NCBI GenBank assembly: GCA_016901395.1
Contig: JAEAMQ010000012.1
Span: 26,518-90,517 of the forward strand
Direction of reading: 5' to 3'
DNA length: 64,000 bases
Source of the DNA: Prevotella sp.
Lineage (GTDB): Bacteria; Bacteroidota; Bacteroidia; Bacteroidales; Bacteroidaceae
Below are positions 7,226 through 15,478 of the stretch, in pieces. The notes beneath the pieces are model-generated. The model had not been told where the DNA came from, made no database searches, and was given only the letters and a program-made list of their open reading frames with translations. Every line of letters starts with the position of its first letter. Positions within the stretch are counted from its first letter, which is position 1. Both the position numbers and the translations under genes were made by a program.

Positions 7226-8656
7226 ATGAACCAACTGATAGACTGCTTCGTTCCGCAAGGCATCGAAGAGGAAACCAACAAGAATGTCGAGGCGCTCGAT
7301 GCCCTCGACATCGTGAACGACATCACCATCGTGGAGACATCGATGCGTGAAAGCGACACCGTGAGAATGATGGCGGACATCGCCAAAACCAAATACACCC
7401 TGTTTTTTCTCAAGAGCCAGTACATCCGCATGGGCTATCTGGCCCTCGAACGCATGGTGCAGGTGGCCGAAGTGACGGGTGCCGGCATGGTCTATGCCGA
7501 CCATTACAACGTCTCTCTCGACGGCAAGCGCACCGAAGCACCCGTCATCGACTACCAGATGGGTAGTCTGCGCGACGACTTCGACTTCGGTTCGGCAATA
7601 CTTTTCCGCACCGATGCCCTGAAGGATGCGGCCTCACGCATGACCGCCGACTATGAGGCCGCCGGACTCTATGACCTCCGTCTGAAGCTCGCCGAGCGCC
7701 ATCGCATCGAACATATCAACGAGTTTCTCTACTCTGAGGTGGAACTCGACACCCGCAAGACGGGCGAAAAGCTCTTCGACTATGTAGACCCGCGCAACCG
7801 TGCGGCACAGATTGAGATGGAGAGCGCATGCACGGAGTATCTCAAGGAGATAGGCGGATACCTCCGTCCAGACTTCCGCGAGGTGCCCTTGGAGACCGAA
7901 GGTTTTGAGGTGGAGGCCTCTATCATGATACCGGTACGCAACAGAATCAGTACCATCCACGATGCCATCCGTAGTGCATTGAGTCAGCAAACAACGTTTA
8001 AATACAACGTTTTTGTCGTCGAGAACGGTCCCGAATGCCACTCGACAGATGGCACCACCGAGGCCATCGACGAGTATAAGGACGACCCGCGCGTCATCCA
8101 CATCATCCCGACACGCAACGACATCGGCGTGGGAGGAAGCTGGAACATGGCCGCCCACCACCTGCAGTGTGGTAAATTCATTGCCCAACTCGACTCCGAC
8201 GATGTTTACTCGGGCACCGATACGCTGCAGAAAATGGTCGATGCATTCTATGCTCAGCGTTGCGCCATGATCATTGGGTCGTACATGCTCACCGACATCA
8301 ACCTCAACATCCTGCCTCCGGGCAAGATCGACCACAAGGAATGGACGCCCGAAAACGGCCGCAACAATGCGCTTCGCATCAATGGTCTTGGGGCACCGAG
8401 GGCTTTCTTCACGCCCGTTTTGCGCGAAATCAACCTGCCCAACGTGAACTATGGCGAGGATTATGCGCTCGGATTGGCCATCAGCCGACACTATCAGATT
8501 GGGCGAATCTATGACGTTCTCTACAACTGCCGGCGTTGGGACGACAACTCCGACGGTGACCTGAGCATCGAAAAAAACAATCGCAACAACCTCTACAAGG
8601 ACCGCATACGCACCTGGGAGCTTATGGCGAGACTAGCTTTGAATAATAAACAATAA
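7226..8656 (+). CDS. family 2-type glycosyltransferase (GT-A fold)
   Basis: A 476-residue cytosolic protein. The C-terminal half is a GT2 domain starting near residue 235 (ASIMIPVRNRISTIHDAI), with the metal-binding DSDD in FIAQLDSDDVYSG and an NYGEDYALGLAISR motif typical of the acceptor region. The N-terminal 200 residues also look like a degenerate GT-A fold (VYADHYNV, GSAILFRTDAL). This would be a two-domain architecture. It probably adds a sugar to a surface glycan or glycoprotein; the donor is unknown. A G-free pyrimidine-rich leader precedes it, and the first 22-bp repeat unit overlaps its last codons. Confidence 0.8.
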   Translation: MNQLIDCFVPQGIEEETNKNVEALDALDIVNDITIVETSMRESDTVRMMADIAKTKYTLFFLKSQYIRMGYLALERMVQVAEVTGAGMVYADHYNVSLDGKRTEAPVIDYQMGSLRDDFDFGSAILFRTDALKDAASRMTADYEAAGLYDLRLKLAERHRIEHINEFLYSEVELDTRKTGEKLFDYVDPRNRAAQIEMESACTEYLKEIGGYLRPDFREVPLETEGFEVEASIMIPVRNRISTIHDAIRSALSQQTTFKYNVFVVENGPECHSTDGTTEAIDEYKDDPRVIHIIPTRNDIGVGGSWNMAAHHLQCGKFIAQLDSDDVYSGTDTLQKMVDAFYAQRCAMIIGSYMLTDINLNILPPGKIDHKEWTPENGRNNALRINGLGAPRAFFTPVLREINLPNVNYGEDYALGLAISRHYQIGRIYDVLYNCRRWDDNSDGDLSIEKNNRNNLYKDRIRTWELMARLALNNKQ

Positions 8657-8738
8657 GAGAATAAACAATAAACGGTTGTTGTTTAGGCAATAAACGATTA
8701 TTGTTTAGACAATAAGCCGCTATTGTTTAGGCATTAAA
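8651..8738 (+). repeat. 22-bp tandem array upstream of the MurNAc transporter gene
   Basis: Four consecutive 22-bp units begin at 8651, 8673, 8695 and 8717. The best two contain TTATTG-TTTAGA-CAATAA-type palindromes. The same family, inverted, occurs at 22306-22415. Confidence 0.8.
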
Positions 8739-8776
8739 GATTAAAGGATTAAGATTTAATCATTAATGGTTGAAGT

Positions 8777-10108
8777 ATGAACAAGAAACTCTGGTGGTGG
8801 ATACCGACGCTCTATTTTGCTGAGGGTATCCCCTATTTCATCGTCAACAACATCTCCGTGACCATGTTCACGAAGATGGGAGTGCCCAACGGCGAGATGG
8901 CCCTCTTTACCAGTCTGCTCTATTTGCCGTGGACCATCAAGCCCCTGTGGAGTCCGTTTGTCGACATTATCCGCACCAAACGCTGGTGGATTCTGGCCAT
9001 GCAGATGCTCATGAGTGCCGCCTTCATCCTGCTCACGCTGAGCATTCCCCACCCTGCGGCATCCGTTATCGCTGACAAGGCCACACCCGTGAGCCTGTTT
9101 ACCTTCACGCTTGTGCTCTTCATCATCACCGCCTTTGCCTCGGCCACCCACGACATCGCGGCCGATGGGTTCTATATGCTGGCTGCCAATCAGGAAGAAC
9201 AGAGTTTCTTTGTGGGCATCCGCAGCACGTTCTACCGCCTCAGCAGCATCTTCGGACAAGGCGTATTGGTCTACATCGCCGGCGTTTTGGAGAAATCGAC
9301 GGGCAACATTCCGCATGCCTGGCAAATCACGATGGCCATCTCTGCGGCCCTGTTCAGCGGACTCACGCTATACCACACCTTCGCCGTTCCGCGTCCGTCG
9401 ACCGACGCTCCGCGCCTCGAAGGGTCGTCCAAGGGCCGTGCACAGGAGATCATGAGTGAGTTTGGGCGCACCTTCGCCACCTATTTTCAGAAGCCGGGCG
9501 TATGGCTTGCCATCGTCTTCATGCTGCTCTACCGACTCCCAGAGGCGTTCCTGCTGAAGATGGTCAACCCGTTTCTCCTCGACACCACGGCCGACGGCGG
9601 CCTCGGACTGGGCACCGACGAGGTGGGAATCGTCTATGGCACCATCGGCGTGCTGGCCCTCACCATCGGCGGCATCATCGGCGGCATCGCGGCATCTCGC
9701 TGGGGACTGCGCAAGGCGTTGTGGCCCATGGCGGCCTGTATGACCCTGCCGTGCATCACCTTCGTATATCTCAGTATCGCTCATCCCACGAGCTTGGTCA
9801 CCATTTCCACTTGTGTGGCCATCGAACAGTTTGGTTATGGCTTCGGCTTCACGGCCTACATGCTCTATATGATGTATTTTTCCGAGGGCGAGTTTGTCAC
9901 GGCCCACTATGCCATCTGTACCGCATTCATGGCCCTGAGTATGATGATCCCGGGCATGTTCGCCGGTTATCTTCAGGAAATGGTGGGCTACGAGTGGTTC
10001 TTCTGGATTGTCATGCTCTGCTGTCTCGCCACCGTCGTCATGACTTTCCTCGTTCGCCGCCGCATCGACGAGAGTTACGGAAAGAAGAAATCAGTTGGTC
10101 AAGAATAA
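8777..10108 (+). CDS. AmpG/MurT-like major facilitator transporter
   Basis: A 443-residue MFS permease with about 12 membrane helices, opening LWWWIPTLYFAEGIPYF, which is typical of the AmpG branch. AmpG imports anhydromuropeptides. In Tannerella the AmpG homologue next to murK and murQ (named MurT) imports N-acetylmuramic acid. Here a MurK-like kinase and MurQ follow downstream, so uptake of MurNAc or anhydro-MurNAc is the best inference. A GxxExxY unit with inverted repeats sits between this gene and the kinase. It ends in a basic cytosolic tail (RRRIDESYGKKK). Confidence 0.85.
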   Translation: MNKKLWWWIPTLYFAEGIPYFIVNNISVTMFTKMGVPNGEMALFTSLLYLPWTIKPLWSPFVDIIRTKRWWILAMQMLMSAAFILLTLSIPHPAASVIADKATPVSLFTFTLVLFIITAFASATHDIAADGFYMLAANQEEQSFFVGIRSTFYRLSSIFGQGVLVYIAGVLEKSTGNIPHAWQITMAISAALFSGLTLYHTFAVPRPSTDAPRLEGSSKGRAQEIMSEFGRTFATYFQKPGVWLAIVFMLLYRLPEAFLLKMVNPFLLDTTADGGLGLGTDEVGIVYGTIGVLALTIGGIIGGIAASRWGLRKALWPMAACMTLPCITFVYLSIAHPTSLVTISTCVAIEQFGYGFGFTAYMLYMMYFSEGEFVTAHYAICTAFMALSMMIPGMFAGYLQEMVGYEWFFWIVMLCCLATVVMTFLVRRRIDESYGKKKSVGQE

Positions 10109-10120
10109 ACAAAAACATTT

Positions 10121-10228
10121 TCTCCGCTTGCCTTTGGCAAATCTTAGAATATCTGGAGAATATCTTTTCTTGGATGTCAATGCTCATCGCACAATATCGT
10201 TTGGACTCGCAAGCGAGTCTTATCTTAA
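10121..10228 (+). repeat. left inverted repeat of the GxxExxY unit
   Basis: It holds the TTGCC-TTT-GGCAA hairpin at about 10129-10141, a 9-bp direct repeat AGAATATCT, and the palindrome GACTCGCAAGCGAGTC at 10204-10219. Confidence 0.75.
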
Positions 10229-10246
10229 AATATCTGCCCCACCCCA

Positions 10247-10654
10247 ATGGTTAAAGAAGAATACAAAGATGATATACGGCAAATCATTCGCTGTGCGTTT
10301 GATGTCTACAATGAATTACATGGAGGCTTGATGGAGTCTATTTACGAATCTGCCATGATTTTTGAACTACTCCAAAAGAAGTTTATTGTGGAACGGCAAA
10401 AGGAGATTGCCATACACTATAAAGGCGTTTTATTAAGCAACATGCTACGAATGGACATGGTGGTCAACAACAATATTGTCTTGGAATTGAAGGCAACGGA
10501 CAGTATTGAGGCCTCTCACCGCAAGCAACTTTTCACCTATTTGTCGTTGACTCACATGCCCATTGGCTTACTCATCAATTTCAACAACAATGGAAATGTG
10601 GTCTTTGAGAAATATTGGTACGATGCGGACACCAACCGTTGCCATGCGTTTTGA
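10247..10654 (+). CDS. GxxExxY protein (PDDEXK_3 nuclease-like family)
   Basis: A 135-residue protein with the family motif near residue 26 in HGGLMESIYESAM (G-x-x-E-x-x-Y). A PD-(D/E)xK-like core follows: MRMDMVVNNNIVLELKA supplies the D and E-x-K residues. The family is linked to restriction-endonuclease-like folds, but its role is not established. The gene is more A+T-rich than the neighbours and lies inside a pair of long inverted repeats, which suggests that it moved in as a unit. It interrupts an otherwise coherent MurNAc recycling cluster. Confidence 0.88.
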   Translation: MVKEEYKDDIRQIIRCAFDVYNELHGGLMESIYESAMIFELLQKKFIVERQKEIAIHYKGVLLSNMLRMDMVVNNNIVLELKATDSIEASHRKQLFTYLSLTHMPIGLLINFNNNGNVVFEKYWYDADTNRCHAF

Positions 10655-10678
10655 GAGACAAGACGAGCGAAAGATTTT

Positions 10679-10784
10679 CTAAGATAAGACTCGCTTGCGA
10701 GTCCATAAGATTTTCTGCGATAAGCATTTCAAGTTAAAAAGATATTCTCCGGATATTCTGAGATTCGCCAAAGGCGAGCGGAGG
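10679..10784 (-). repeat. right inverted repeat of the GxxExxY unit
   Basis: This is the inverted counterpart of 10121-10228. It contains GACTCGCTTGCGAGTC at 10688-10703 and the TCGCC-AAA-GGCGA hairpin near 10765-10777. Confidence 0.75.
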
Positions 10785-10804
10785 AAAATAAAAAACAATA
10801 AGAT

Positions 10805-11665
10805 ATGAAAGCACTTCTCATAGCCGACAGCGGCTCAACGAAGACAGATTGGTGCCTCATGGAGGCCGGAAAGGTCATAAAAGAGGTACAGACTAAGGGC
10901 ATGAACCCCTTCCAGATGACGGAGGAGGAGATGCAAGAAGAAATCAGGAAGGCCTTATTGCCCGAGTTAGACGTGACAACCGTCGAGAGTGTGTACTTCT
11001 ATGGTGCAGGCTGCACCCCCGAGAAACAACCGCAGGTGGAGCGCGCGCTGAGACAATGCCTCACCATCAGCGGCACGTGTGAGGTGGCCTCCGACATGCT
11101 CGGGGCCGCGAGGAGCATCTGCGGACACGAGGCGGGCATCGCCTGTATCCTCGGCACGGGCAGCAACTCCTGCGCTTTCGACGGCAAAAACATCACCAAC
11201 AACGTGTCGCCGCTGGGCTTCATCCTCGGCGACGAGGGCAGTGGCGCGGTGCTCGGTCGCACCCTTGTGGGCGACATCCTGAAGCATCAGTTGCCCCAGC
11301 ACATCGTAAACCGCTTCCACGAGAAGTATAATCTCACCGCCGCCGACATCATCGAGCGCGTCTATCGGCAGAAACTGCCCAACCGTTTTCTGGCCTCTTT
11401 CGCCCCATTCCTCAAGGAAAACATCGGCGAGCCCACCATCGAGGCTTTGGTGAAAGACGGTTTCCGCCGCTTCCTCCAGCGCAACGTGAAGCAATATGAG
11501 GGTTGGCAGACGCTGCCCGTAGGCTTCAACGGCTCCGTCGCCGTGGTTTTCCGCGAGCAACTCGAAGCTGTGATGCAGGAGGAAGGACTACATCTCGGCC
11601 GCATCATCAAGGCTCCGATGGAAGGGCTGGCGGAGTATCACGCGAGAGGGAGAGAGAGTAATTGA
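10805..11665 (+). CDS. murK: BadF/BadG-type sugar kinase, likely MurNAc kinase (MurK)
   Basis: A 286-residue ASKHA-fold kinase of the BadF/BadG/BcrA family that includes GlcNAc and MurNAc kinases. Visible ATP-site motifs are DSGSTKTDW at residues 8-16, GTGSNS in the middle and GFILGDEGSG. It has no signal peptide and should be cytosolic. MurQ downstream takes MurNAc-6-phosphate as substrate, so this kinase most likely makes it. GlcNAc or glucosamine kinase is the alternative. The GxxExxY unit ends about 20 bases before its start, so the gene may now depend on a promoter inside that element. Confidence 0.8.
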   Translation: MKALLIADSGSTKTDWCLMEAGKVIKEVQTKGMNPFQMTEEEMQEEIRKALLPELDVTTVESVYFYGAGCTPEKQPQVERALRQCLTISGTCEVASDMLGAARSICGHEAGIACILGTGSNSCAFDGKNITNNVSPLGFILGDEGSGAVLGRTLVGDILKHQLPQHIVNRFHEKYNLTAADIIERVYRQKLPNRFLASFAPFLKENIGEPTIEALVKDGFRRFLQRNVKQYEGWQTLPVGFNGSVAVVFREQLEAVMQEEGLHLGRIIKAPMEGLAEYHARGRESN

Positions 11666-11783
11666 TAATTGAAAATGGAGAATTAATAATTAGGAATGAG
11701 CTGAATTGATAATTGAGAATGGAGAATTGATAATTAGGAATGAGCTGAATTGATAATTGAGAATGGAGAATTGACAATTAGGA
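11661..11783 (+). repeat. 44-bp tandem repeat downstream of murK
   Basis: Nearly three copies of a 44-bp unit start at 11661, 11705 and 11749. Each unit contains two diverged half-units beginning TTGATAATT, 21 and 23 bases long. The rest of the 305-base gap to murQ holds only the small hairpin at 11935. Confidence 0.85.
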
Positions 11784-11934
11784 TTACCTTCAAGAATAGA
11801 AAGAAGTCATTGCTTTGAGGAGATTTATTCATTAAGATTAATCTTATTGCACATCCTGGTTCCTGATAAATTCTCATCTGAGGACAATTCAACTACATAT
11901 ATATTAACCCGCTAAAACGTGCCGAATGGGGCAT

Positions 11935-11951
11935 CCTCTCCTTCGGAGGGG
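11935..11951 (+). other. small GC hairpin before murQ
   Basis: CCTCTCC-TTC-GGAGGGG forms a 7-bp stem 20 bases before the murQ start. The following GGGGAG could compete for the same stem. A leader structure is possible; its function is unknown. Confidence 0.4.
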
Positions 11952-11970
11952 CCTGGGGAGACTTTCTTTT

Positions 11971-12822
11971 ATGACTCGAATTACCGAACAACCCTCGTAT
12001 TACGACGACCTTGAGAAGAAATCGGTACGCGAACTTCTCACCGACATCAACACCGAAGACCACCGCGTGGCCGACGCGGTGGAGCGTGCCCTGCCGCAGA
12101 TAGAGCGGCTGGTGAGCCTCATCGTGCCACGTATGAAACATGGCGGACGACTGTTTTACATCGGCGCAGGCACCAGCGGACGACTCGGAGTGCTCGACGC
12201 TTCAGAGCTGCCGCCCACGTTTGGCGTACCGCCAACGCTCGTCATCGGACTCATCGCCGGTGGCGACACCGCCCTACGCCATGCCGTGGAACATGCTGAA
12301 GACGACGAGAAACAGGGATGGGAAGACCTCAAACACCACCATATCTGTGAGGCCGACACGGTTATCGGCATCGCCGCCTCGGGCACCACGCCCTACGTGG
12401 TCAGTGCACTGCGCACCTGTCAGCAGCACCATATCCTCACGGCCTGTATCACCAGCAACCCCGACACGCCTATGGCGGCGGTGAGCGACGTGGCCATCGA
12501 GATGATCGTCGGACCGGAATTTGTCACCGGTTCGTCGCGCATGAAGTCGGGCACAGGCCAGAAGATGATCCTCAACATGATTTCCACTGCGGTGATGATT
12601 TGCCTCGGACGCGTGCAGGGCAACCGCATGGTCAACATGCAACTGACCAACGAGAAGCTCATCGACCGCGGCACGCGCATGCTCGTCGATGCCCTCGGCC
12701 TCGACTATGACCGTGCCCGTCGTCTGCTCATGGCGCATGGCTCGGTAGAACAGGCCTTAGAGTATGTTGCCAAACAAAAGAATGAGCAGTCTGAGCAAGC
12801 AGAAAAGCCCCTGTCAGACTAA
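11971..12822 (+). CDS. murQ: N-acetylmuramic acid 6-phosphate etherase
   Basis: A 283-residue MurQ with a SIS sugar-phosphate domain. It cleaves the lactyl ether of MurNAc-6-phosphate to give GlcNAc-6-phosphate and lactate in the cytosol. The phosphate-binding GAGTSGRLG lies near residue 62. The catalytic glutamate is in ASELPPTFG, and a second conserved acidic patch is EHAEDDE. The SSRMKSGTGQK loop and C-terminal helical bundle are intact. I chose the ATG at 11971 because homologues begin with ITEQPS; the frame is open to 11926 but that part is hairpin sequence. Together with the kinase and transporter it completes MurNAc salvage. Confidence 0.95.
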   Translation: MTRITEQPSYYDDLEKKSVRELLTDINTEDHRVADAVERALPQIERLVSLIVPRMKHGGRLFYIGAGTSGRLGVLDASELPPTFGVPPTLVIGLIAGGDTALRHAVEHAEDDEKQGWEDLKHHHICEADTVIGIAASGTTPYVVSALRTCQQHHILTACITSNPDTPMAAVSDVAIEMIVGPEFVTGSSRMKSGTGQKMILNMISTAVMICLGRVQGNRMVNMQLTNEKLIDRGTRMLVDALGLDYDRARRLLMAHGSVEQALEYVAKQKNEQSEQAEKPLSD

Positions 12823-12862
12823 AGTTTCCGATACATAGTAAAATCAAAAATAAGGGCAATCT

Positions 12863-13032
12863 GGTATTTACACATTATAAAATACCACTCCGATTACCCA
12901 TGCCAGCACAGCAACACATGCCATCTATGGTATTTATACATTATAAAATACCACTCCGATTACCCATGCCAGCACAGCAACACATGCCATCTACGGTATT
13001 TACACATTATAAAATACCACTCCGATTACCCA
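12863..13032 (+). repeat. 66-bp tandem repeat between murQ and crcB
   Basis: About 2.6 nearly identical copies of a 66-bp unit start at 12863, 12929 and 12995. Each contains the inverted repeat GGTATTT...AAATACC, which can form a hairpin, in the gap between two convergent genes. Confidence 0.9.
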
Positions 13033-13089
13033 TTATTAAAGAACAAGGGCACTTCCCAAACAGCGTTTTCTCTCCCCCTGAACAACTGG

Positions 13090-13467
13090 TTATAAAAACT
13101 TCGACAGCCAATGGCCGAGGGCAACGGCTATAAATCCAAAGACCAGACTGGCCAAGATGTAGAGTGCGGCAACAAAGGTGTTGTCATCCTTCAATAGTGA
13201 TGCATTCTCGTTCATAAACGTAGAGAAAGTGGTAAAGCCACCACAGAAGCCCGTGGTGAGCAACAGTTTGGTGGCGGGCGACATCATTCCACCAGGATAA
13301 GACAGGCCCGAAAGCAAACCGATGAGTAGGCAACCGAGGACGTTGACCGTGAAAGTGCCGAAAGGAAACGACACAAGGGCCATCGCCGCAATGCCTTTAG
13401 AGATCAGGAAACGAAGTCCGCCACCTAAGAAACTGCCTGCACCGACGATGAGAAAATCCTTGAACAT
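13090..13467 (-). CDS. crcB: fluoride ion channel CrcB/Fluc
   Basis: A 125-residue membrane protein with four helices and the family motifs GGGLRF near residue 15, FGTFTVNVLGC near 36 and TTGFCGGFTTFSTF near 70. CrcB/Fluc dimers export fluoride through the inner membrane. It follows the 13514-14056 gene with a 46-base gap on the same strand. I see no fluoride riboswitch in that short gap. Confidence 0.93.
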   Translation of the reverse strand: MFKDFLIVGAGSFLGGGLRFLISKGIAAMALVSFPFGTFTVNVLGCLLIGLLSGLSYPGGMMSPATKLLLTTGFCGGFTTFSTFMNENASLLKDDNTFVAALYILASLVFGFIAVALGHWLSKFL

Positions 13468-13513
13468 GATACAAAAAAAGAGGAAAAGATATTGAAATAC
13501 AGCCAGCTACAGC

Positions 13514-14056
13514 CTATGATCCTAAACGAGTCATGTGATAGCCCATACGCTTGAGCTGCATGGCAGCACCCATAAGATACATCTGATGAATAGCGGCGAC
13601 GAAGGCCCGGAAGGCTTTCTCGGTGCCCGGCTCAACGGGCAAATGGCGCAACTGACTGTAGATGCGCGACGCACTCTCACTCACTATGTCTTGCAAACGG
13701 TCGGCCTCATCGGGCTTAAGCAGCAACACCTTTTCACGCACATAGTCGTCGAGATGGTCAAAATCGATTTTATCGCGCAGGTAGACATACAGGTCGTCGA
13801 CCTTGGAATAGAGTTCCCAGTCCTCGTCCCAGTATTTGGCGATGGCCATACCCACATACATCATCCAGCCGAAGGCCACCGTGGGATACTGGTTGAACTC
13901 GCGCATGCCGTCGGGCAGATAGCTTTCGCCGATCTTTCCCCACAGCGACTCGATGTCGGGAGCCTCGGGCAGGTGGTCGTCGACCTCTTTCAGCCCCTGC
14001 AGATAGGCCACAAGATTGTCTCGAAACAATGTTTCAAAATCACTCGTTGTATTCAT
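13514..14056 (-). CDS. conserved Bacteroidetes protein of unknown function
   Basis: A 180-residue soluble, helical, acidic protein without signal peptide. It is rich in W and Y around FGWMMYVGMAIAKYWDEDWELYS. I do not recognise a named domain. A -7 motif at 14089-14096 lies upstream and crcB follows downstream, so the two are probably co-transcribed. Length and codon use look like those of a normal chromosomal gene. Confidence 0.75.
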   Translation of the reverse strand: MNTTSDFETLFRDNLVAYLQGLKEVDDHLPEAPDIESLWGKIGESYLPDGMREFNQYPTVAFGWMMYVGMAIAKYWDEDWELYSKVDDLYVYLRDKIDFDHLDDYVREKVLLLKPDEADRLQDIVSESASRIYSQLRHLPVEPGTEKAFRAFVAAIHQMYLMGAAMQLKRMGYHMTRLGS

Positions 14057-14088
14057 TTTTTGCGTACACTATAACGTTTTACAAGGCG

Positions 14089-14096
14089 CAAAATTA
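14089..14096 (-). promoter_or_regulatory. -7 promoter element of the 14056-crcB operon
   Basis: The minus strand reads TAATTTTG, 32 bases before the start. Confidence 0.55.
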
Positions 14097-14119
14097 GTGC
14101 TTTTATTTGGCCTGACCCA

Positions 14120-15346
14120 CTATTTCACAATGTTTTTGCCCATAACAAAGCCTGTGGTCCATGCTGCCTGCAGGTTGAAACCGCCTGTAATAGCATCGAT
14201 GTCAAGCACTTCGCCGGCAAAGAACAGGTGGGGACAACGCTTGCTTTCGAGCGTATGGCTGTCGACATCGGCCAGTGACACGCCGCCACAAGTGACAAAT
14301 TCCTCACGGAATGCACCCTTGCCGTTCACCTGATAGATATCGTTGGTGAGCGTTTCCACGAGCCGGTTCTGGCCTTTCTGCCCCAGTTCGGCCCAGCGTC
14401 GGTCCTCGGCGAGGTCGATTTTAGCCAGAATATATTGCCAGAGTCGGGCGGGAAGGTTGTAGGGACGCACCGATCCCAACTGCTTCTGCGGGTTGATGAT
14501 GGCGATTTCGGACAGGGCTTGCGCCACGTGCTCACGGTTGGTCTCGTTCACCCAGTTCACCGCCAGCGGCACATTGTACTGACGTTCCTGCAGATGGCGG
14601 GCGGCATGCGACGAGAGTTTGAGTATCGCCGGACCGCTCATACCCCAATGGGTGACGAGCAACGGGCCTTCGGCGCGCAGCTTGGTAGACGGGATCGACA
14701 CGCTGACGGGGTTGACCACGGTGCCCATGAGGTCGAGAAACTGCCGGTCTTTGATGTTGAACGTGAACAGCGAGGGGATGGGCGGCTCCACGGTGTGGCC
14801 CAACTGCCGCAGCGAGAGGGCATCACTCGTATGGGGCATACCACCGGTGGTGACACCCACGCGGTCGGCCAGCTCGCGGTTTCCCTGCTTGAACACCAGT
14901 TCAAACCGGCCATCTTCGGTCGGTTTAATTTCCTGCAGATGGCTGTTGGTCAGCACGATGACACCGAGCCTGCGGGCTTCTGTGGTGAGACAATGAATGA
15001 TAGTGGCGGAGTCTTGCGACCGAGGGAAGACACATTGGTCGTCTTGCGTGACGAGGGCCACACCGCGGTTTTCAAACCATTCGAAAAGATTGCGATGGTC
15101 AAACTGCTTGAACAGTCGGGTCATCAGTCGGTGACCGCGGGGATAAGCCTGCTTCAGGTCGCTGATTTCCTCAAAGCTGTTGGTCACGTTGCAGCGTCCG
15201 CCGCCGGTGATGGCGACCTTGGCAAGCACCTTCGGACCGCGTTCATAAATGGTCACCTCGGCCTCGGGACACTCCTCTTTGGCAGAGATAGCGGCAAAAA
15301 ATCCGGCCGCTCCCCCACCGATAATGGCTACTTTCAACTTGTGCAT
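14120..15346 (-). CDS. HI0933/YhiN-family flavoprotein (NAD(P)/FAD oxidoreductase)
   Basis: A 408-residue protein. The FAD-binding Rossmann motif is at the start (VAIIGGGAAGFFAA, residues 6-19), then the family motif VAITGGGRCNVTN near residue 47. The C-terminal HLFFAGEVLDIDAITGGFNLQAAW closes the flavin site. The family (BaiN/YhiN/HI0933) is annotated as a putative flavin-dependent reductase; the physiological substrate is unclear. The protein is cytosolic and full length for the family. It is the only gene between convergent or co-directional neighbours and has no dedicated partner. Confidence 0.9.
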   Translation of the reverse strand: MHKLKVAIIGGGAAGFFAAISAKEECPEAEVTIYERGPKVLAKVAITGGGRCNVTNSFEEISDLKQAYPRGHRLMTRLFKQFDHRNLFEWFENRGVALVTQDDQCVFPRSQDSATIIHCLTTEARRLGVIVLTNSHLQEIKPTEDGRFELVFKQGNRELADRVGVTTGGMPHTSDALSLRQLGHTVEPPIPSLFTFNIKDRQFLDLMGTVVNPVSVSIPSTKLRAEGPLLVTHWGMSGPAILKLSSHAARHLQERQYNVPLAVNWVNETNREHVAQALSEIAIINPQKQLGSVRPYNLPARLWQYILAKIDLAEDRRWAELGQKGQNRLVETLTNDIYQVNGKGAFREEFVTCGGVSLADVDSHTLESKRCPHLFFAGEVLDIDAITGGFNLQAAWTTGFVMGKNIVK

Positions 15347-15380
15347 AAGTCTGTTGGAAGGGTCAAAAAAATAAAAAGCG

Positions 15381-15405
15381 ACGGAAACCTCATAGAGATT
15401 TCCGC
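15381..15405 (-). terminator. intrinsic terminator after rubrerythrin
   Basis: CGGAAA...TTTCCG forms a stem extended by CTC/GAG. On the minus strand it is followed by GCTTTTTATTTTTTT, just past the end of the rubrerythrin gene. Confidence 0.75.
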
Positions 15406-15478
15406 CGTTATCGTGTGTGCTGAGGGCATCATGCCTTCATACACGTTTGTTCATGCGGGTCTTCAGGCCGCGGGAACA

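Larger units (their letters stand above)
10119..10790 (+). mobile_element. GxxExxY unit with about 108-bp imperfect inverted repeats
   Basis: The left end (10121-10228) and right end (about 10679-10784) are inverted copies of each other, roughly 80 percent alike with one 2-nt gap by eye. Each end has a small hairpin (left TTGCCTTTGGCAA; right TCGCCAAAGGCGA) in which one base pair has changed on both sides. Each also has a 16-bp palindrome GACTCGC-NN-GCGAGTC. Between the ends lies a single gene, the GxxExxY protein. No transposase is present. The unit is inserted between the transporter and kinase genes of the mur set. Confidence 0.7.

Noticed and set aside
12900..13133. 77-codon frame in the 66-bp repeat
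   Set aside because: It is a direct reading of the repeat (66 is divisible by 3, so the frame stays open) and has no sign of selection.
13468..13513. Fluoride riboswitch before crcB
   Set aside because: The gap is only 46 bases and no conserved pseudoknot sequence is visible.
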